From: Ruminococcaceae bacterium D5
GTDB lineage: Bacteria; Bacillota; Clostridia; Oscillospirales; Ruminococcaceae
Assembly (NCBI GenBank): GCA_900113995.1
Contig: FORK01000016.1
Span: 1-64,000 of the forward strand
Direction: 5' to 3'
Length of the DNA stretch: 64,000 bases
Shown piece after piece: positions 62,587 through 64,000 of this stretch. The translations under genes were made by a program, and so were the position numbers. The first letter of the stretch is position 1; each line of letters starts with the position of its first letter. The notes beneath the pieces are model-generated. The model worked only from the letters and a program-made list of their open reading frames with translations. It did not search any database and was not told the origin of the DNA.

Positions 62587-62790
62587 TTAGCGCCCCTGCG
62601 GAAAAATTTCGAGCGCCAGACGCATCCCGAGGTGAAGGCCTTCGGAGAAGGCAAGCTCCAGCTCGATGGCGTCCGGGACGCTTTGCAGGCTGCGCAGCGA
62701 CTCGTAAAGCTCCCGCCTGCCGCCGGAAAGCCGCCCTGTAAAGCCGAAGAAGAAGCGCCAAGCCTTGAAGGGGCGGACGACTGTTCCCTT
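62587..62790 (-). pseudogene. Fragment resembling the end of a DUF6809-type protein
   Basis: The last 50 or so codons, with LYESLRSLQSVPDAIELELAF then EGLHLGMRLALEIF, look like the helical end of small DUF6809 proteins. No matching N-terminus or ribosome site was found upstream in any frame, so it is probably truncated. The coding look could also be chance in GC-rich DNA. Confidence 0.3.
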
Positions 62791-63148
62791 TTGGGTATCG
62801 GAAAAGGCCGCAGAGCCGGATGCGGGGAGAGGCTCCCTCGGACGGCGGGCCGCGCGTCTATCCCGGTTTGGCCGGACAGCGCAGACGGCGCATTGGCCGC
62901 TCGCAAGCGGCGGGCTTTTACTCCCGCCACGCGGCCGATCCCCCGGGCGGCGCATTGCCTGTCTGCAAGCGGTAGGGCCATGCAGCTGATTCGGGGACAG
63001 CCTCCCGCGGACGGAGAGGGCTGTGTGCACAGCCGTGCGGGCTTCATGAGGGAAAAGGCGGAAAATCGGAAAATGGCGCGCTTTTCCCTTGCCCTTTTTT
63101 TCGTTTCCCGTTACAATAAAAGAAACTGTCTGAAAGGAAGGAACAAGA
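62791..63148. other. GC-rich intergenic region
   Basis: Open frames on both strands lack ribosome sites and domains. A short repeated GGCGCATTG occurs near 62889 and 62952. The last 40 bases carry the AAAGGAAGG ribosome site of the DUF362 gene. Confidence 0.45.
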
Positions 63149-64000
63149 ATGGAACCCTCCAAGGTATATTTCAGCGACCTGCGGGCGCTGCCCGGAACCA
63201 ACCTGCTCATCAAGCTGCAAAAGCTCGCCGTCGCGGCGGGGCTCGACAATCTGCCGCTCGACAAACGCTTTGCGGCGATTAAAATCCACTTCGGGGAGCC
63301 GGGCAACCTCTCCTACCTGCGGCCAAACTACGCCAAGGTGCTTGCGGATGCGATCCGCGAACGGGGCGGAAAGCCCTTTGTCACCGACTGCAACACCCTC
63401 TATGCCGGACGGCGCAAGGATGCTCTCGAGCATATCGACAGCGCCTTCGAGAACGGCTATACCCCTTATTCCTGCGGATGTCATGTCATCATTGCAGACG
63501 GGCTCAAGGGTACCGACGATGTTGAGGTGCCGGTTGCGGGCGGCGAATATGTCAAAAATGCCAAGATCGGCCGCGCCATCATGGACGCCGATGTGATCAT
63601 TTCGCTCAACCACTTCAAGGGGCATGAACAGACCGGCTTCGGCGGCGCGATCAAGAACATCGGCATGGGATGCGGTTCCCGCGCCGGAAAGATGGAGCAG
63701 CACAGCTGCGGCAAGCCGTACATCAAAACGGACAAATGTGTTGGCTGCCGCTTCTGCGCCAAACAGTGCGCCCACGGGGCGATCCGCTTCGGGGAGGATC
63801 ATAAGGCCTCGATCGACGAGAGCCGATGCGTCGGCTGCGGCCGCTGCATCGGGGTCTGTGCTCATAACGCTGTTTCTCCGCGCAATGACGCCGCGCCCGC
63901 CGAGCTTTGCAAGCGGATGGCCGAGTACGCCAAGGCGGTGCTTGACGGGAGGCCCCAGCTGCACATCAGTCTGGTGGTCGACGTTTCCCCCTACTGCGAC
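63149..64000 (+). CDS. DUF362 ferredoxin-type protein, cut by the window end
   Basis: 284 codons without a stop; the 3-prime end lies outside. The DUF362 domain comes first (IKIHFGEPGNLSYLRPNYAKVLADAIRERGGKPFVTDCN, then DADVIISLNHFKGHEQTGFGGAIKNIGMGCGSRAGK). Two 4Fe-4S motifs follow: CVGCRFCAKQC and CVGCGRCIGVC, both with Ala instead of the usual Pro afterwards. Family members are proposed electron carriers or metal-centre proteins of anaerobes. GAAAGGAAGG lies 5-10 bases before the ATG. Confidence 0.88.
   Translation, partial: MEPSKVYFSDLRALPGTNLLIKLQKLAVAAGLDNLPLDKRFAAIKIHFGEPGNLSYLRPNYAKVLADAIRERGGKPFVTDCNTLYAGRRKDALEHIDSAFENGYTPYSCGCHVIIADGLKGTDDVEVPVAGGEYVKNAKIGRAIMDADVIISLNHFKGHEQTGFGGAIKNIGMGCGSRAGKMEQHSCGKPYIKTDKCVGCRFCAKQCAHGAIRFGEDHKASIDESRCVGCGRCIGVCAHNAVSPRNDAAPAELCKRMAEYAKAVLDGRPQLHISLVVDVSPYCD

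Overview
The window looks like a chromosome segment of a Gram-positive anaerobe of the class Clostridia, probably a GC-rich Oscillospiraceae-type gut bacterium. The signs are AGGAGG-type ribosome sites before nearly every gene, sigma-A promoters with 17-bp spacing, a T-box leader on serS, MoxR/DUF58, YgiQ, CsoR/CopA and lipoprotein genes typical of Firmicutes, and a Tn4451-like large serine recombinase of the kind common in gut Clostridia. No rRNA, tRNA or CRISPR array was seen.

Layout. 1-5.25 kb: an AT-richer block with an IS1182-type transposase tail, an amidase, a regulator and an AbgT transporter, probably acquired. 5.3-11.1 kb: comM with a YcxB-like gene, then ddl-ywiB-like-argS. 11.1-12.0 kb: a non-coding stretch packed with inverted repeats. 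12.0-16.9 kb: a DUF6282 hydrolase, a complete TRAP transporter (dctPQM) and a LysR regulator. 17.2-20.3 kb: a histidine kinase, an output-less response regulator and a membrane PH-like protein. 20.5-22.7 kb: yceD-rpmF-der. 22.7-28.4 kb: mobile DNA, namely an intact IS200 and a serine-recombinase element with a sigma-like protein, a zinc-finger protein and a cut-off RhuM gene. 28.6-38 kb: a GIY-YIG-like protein, an orphan ParB/Noc, copA(Z)-csoR, a UPF0173 hydrolase, a DUF4430/ECF-S pair and ygiQ. 39-48.3 kb: apgM, a C45 hydrolase, serS (T-box), gdhA, serC, an M20 dipeptidase and ridA. 48.4-59.5 kb: an envelope locus. 59.9-62.6 kb: a lipoprotein-M20-DUF436 operon. 63.1 kb to the end: a DUF362 ferredoxin cut by the window edge.

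The envelope locus is the best candidate for an undescribed system. It holds MoxR ATPase, DUF58 and a membrane transglutaminase-fold protein whose catalytic Cys and His positions are Ala and Ser. Next to it are two paralogous secreted, membrane-anchored proteins of a family I do not recognise, one with a coiled-coil insertion of about 300 residues, and then a PrsA/SurA-like lipoprotein. All read on the minus strand.

Two kinds of non-coding structure recur. (i) Solo copies of the stem-loop right end of an IS200/IS605-type element lie at about 11.6 and 28.3 kb, with a possible decayed relative near 38.9 kb. (ii) Imperfect tandem repeats of about 55-64 bp lie between genes at 22.7, 33.8, 40.5 and 59.7 kb; the first includes the 3-prime end of der.

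Starts were chosen by ribosome-site spacing, so many differ from the longest possible ORF. All family names rest on motif recognition by eye, not on a search.
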